Of a DNA stretch of 64,000 nt, positions 62,566 to 64,000 are shown piece after piece. Source of the stretch: Chaetorhynchus papuensis (taxonomy: Eukaryota; Chordata; Aves; Passeriformes; Rhipiduridae). Below the pieces are notes generated by a model. It did not search any database. It saw only the letters and a program-made list of their open reading frames with translations, and was not told the DNA's origin. A program made the position numbers and the translations under genes. Every line of letters begins with the position of its first letter. The stretch's first letter is position 1. The stretch spans positions 1-64,000 of the forward strand of contig VWYX01001129.1 in NCBI GenBank assembly GCA_013396525.1. The letters run 5' to 3'.

Positions 62566-63383
62566 CTGAAAAAGAAGAAAGGAATGTAAATCAACAAAGT
62601 AAAACTCTCTGAAACCAATGGGAACCTAATGATTGCTCAGCTTTCCTCAACGACCATAGGAGCCTTAATATATGTTTAAACTTCAAGTTGACACAATTTA
62701 TATGGGAGTCTCTTTAATAGTTGGCCTTTCTCTCATAGATCCTGCTCCCGTAGTCCTGTTGATACTGTACAATACTCTCAACTCACTGCACTTTTTTTCT
62801 ACCATAACCAAAACTGGAAAACTTTGGTGTTTGAAAATAAACTTTACTGATTAAGAATGAATAAATCAAACAAGTATTTTTATTTAAATCTCAAAATTTT
62901 TGAACTAACTTTGTTATTTTGTTTTGAAATTGCCTACAGGTGGAAACTTTAATAACATTTCTAAACAGCTTAAATAGTATCAGTATATTGCCTATCTGCC
63001 TGTTTGGTAAGCACTGAAAAGCCTATTTATCTAAGTTATTGTACATAATACAGAATTCTGGGTTCCATGTCAGTCATCCACATCAGATGTCTCAGGAAAA
63101 ACATGCAAAACATCCTAACCTGTTATTATGAAATAACTTGTCCACAGGATAAAAGCATTTCTCAATTTTTTTCAGTTAGGGACTGACTCTTTAAGGTGCA
63201 GGAAACCATTACTTCTTTGGTTACTTACAACTCTTCCCCTGGCAATAAGTTTTCCTGCTTTCACAGGTCTAAGCATGTTTTTGTTAATTAATCTTGGTAT
63301 CCCGTATAATTTAACCATGTGCACCCTCTTCTTCCTTGTAAATCTAATCCTTAGCCATCCTGCTGAACTACCCCCCTTGTCAT
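62566..63383 (-). other. GPR63: GPR63 intron upstream of the coding exon
   Basis: This intron sequence is inferred from the splice acceptor at 62566. It is AT-rich, and no exon or regulatory element could be assigned. Confidence 0.6.
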
Positions 63384-63660
63384 TATAGAGTCACAGAATG
63401 GTTTGGGCTGGAAGGCTGGACAGGGACACCTTCCACTAGACCAGGTTGCTCAGAGTCCCATCCAACCTGGCCTTGAACACTTCCAGGGACAGGGCATCCC
63501 CAGCATCCCTGGGCAACCTGTACTGTGCCTCACCAGTCTCACAGTAAAGAATTTCTTCCTAGTATCTAGTGTAAATCTCTCATCCTTCAGCTTAAGACCA
63601 TTGCCCTTGTCCTTGTAGAAAGTCCCTCTTCAGCCCTCCTGCAGGCCCCCTTTAGGTACT
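63384..63660 (-). mobile_element. CR1 LINE 3' fragment, minus orientation
   Basis: It starts with the inverted CR1 3' end (tatagagtcacagaatggtt) and continues through 'ggacagggacaccttccac', 'aacctggccttgaacacttc' and 'gggcaacctgtactgtgcc'. It is 5' truncated at about 63660. It lies in the presumed GPR63 intron, in the same orientation as the gene. Confidence 0.93.
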
Positions 63661-64000
63661 GACACAATGCAAGATTTTCTTTTATAGGTTACAAGCACCA
63701 TCTTGTTGCACTATTACTACTAGTATTGTACTGTTACATCTACTTACATGCACATATTCTTAAAAAATAAAATGCAAAGAAGTTGAGAGCTCTCTCCCCT
63801 TTTCAGTGCTAGCTCCTCCCCTCTATCTTGGACTACTAAATTAAACACTCTCAGAGCACACTGGCATCTGATCAAGCTGGAAACCAGAAGGATTCTATGC
63901 CCTTTTCAAAAAATGATCACTACAGCCAGAAACATAAAATGGGCTTCATCTCATTCATTATGGATGACAGCAATAGTCCCTTCTGGCTGTTCTCATGTTT
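63661..64000. other. Presumed GPR63 intron or flank, nothing recognised
   Basis: This is AT-rich sequence to the window edge with no exon, repeat family or promoter signature recognised. Confidence 0.5.

Overview
This is vertebrate nuclear DNA, most likely from a bird. The evidence is two intron/exon-type vertebrate genes, several CR1 LINE fragments (the main avian interspersed repeat), one LTR of a type common in bird genomes, and long AT-rich non-coding DNA. There is no bacterial-style gene packing. The species cannot be named from the sequence alone.

Layout: (1) 1-2025 is upstream, non-coding sequence. (2) 2026-10607 on the + strand holds five coding exons of FHL5 (four-and-a-half LIM domains protein 5, also called ACT). 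They join without a frame break into 280 codons plus stop, and all zinc ligands of the half LIM and four full LIM domains are present. A polyadenylation signal follows at 10799. (3) About 10.8-59 kb is a gene-poor interval of roughly 48 kb. I find no convincing cellular gene in it. It contains a solo LTR-like element (12.9-13.4 kb), CR1 fragments (21.8, 24.6, 37.4-39.1, 42.2 and 59.7 kb), microsatellites, homopolymer tracts and short tandem duplications. (4) 61164-62423 on the - strand is the intact intronless coding region of GPR63, an orphan class A receptor of 419 residues. Its coding exon starts at 62565 behind a clear splice acceptor and carries a leader full of short upstream ORFs. (5) 62566-64000 is upstream GPR63 intron or flank with one more CR1 fragment.

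FHL5 and GPR63 converge tail to tail. This matches the order and orientation I know from the mammalian 6q16-type locus (UFL1-FHL5-GPR63), so this looks like conserved synteny. The two genes have no known joint function: FHL5 is a LIM-only transcriptional coactivator of CREM/CREB, and GPR63 is a membrane receptor.

I see no new biological system here. The most useful second looks are the uORF array in the GPR63 leader, the alternating intron phase in FHL5, the rearranged CR1 composite at 37.4-39.1 kb and a possible poly(A)-tailed insertion near 59.4 kb.
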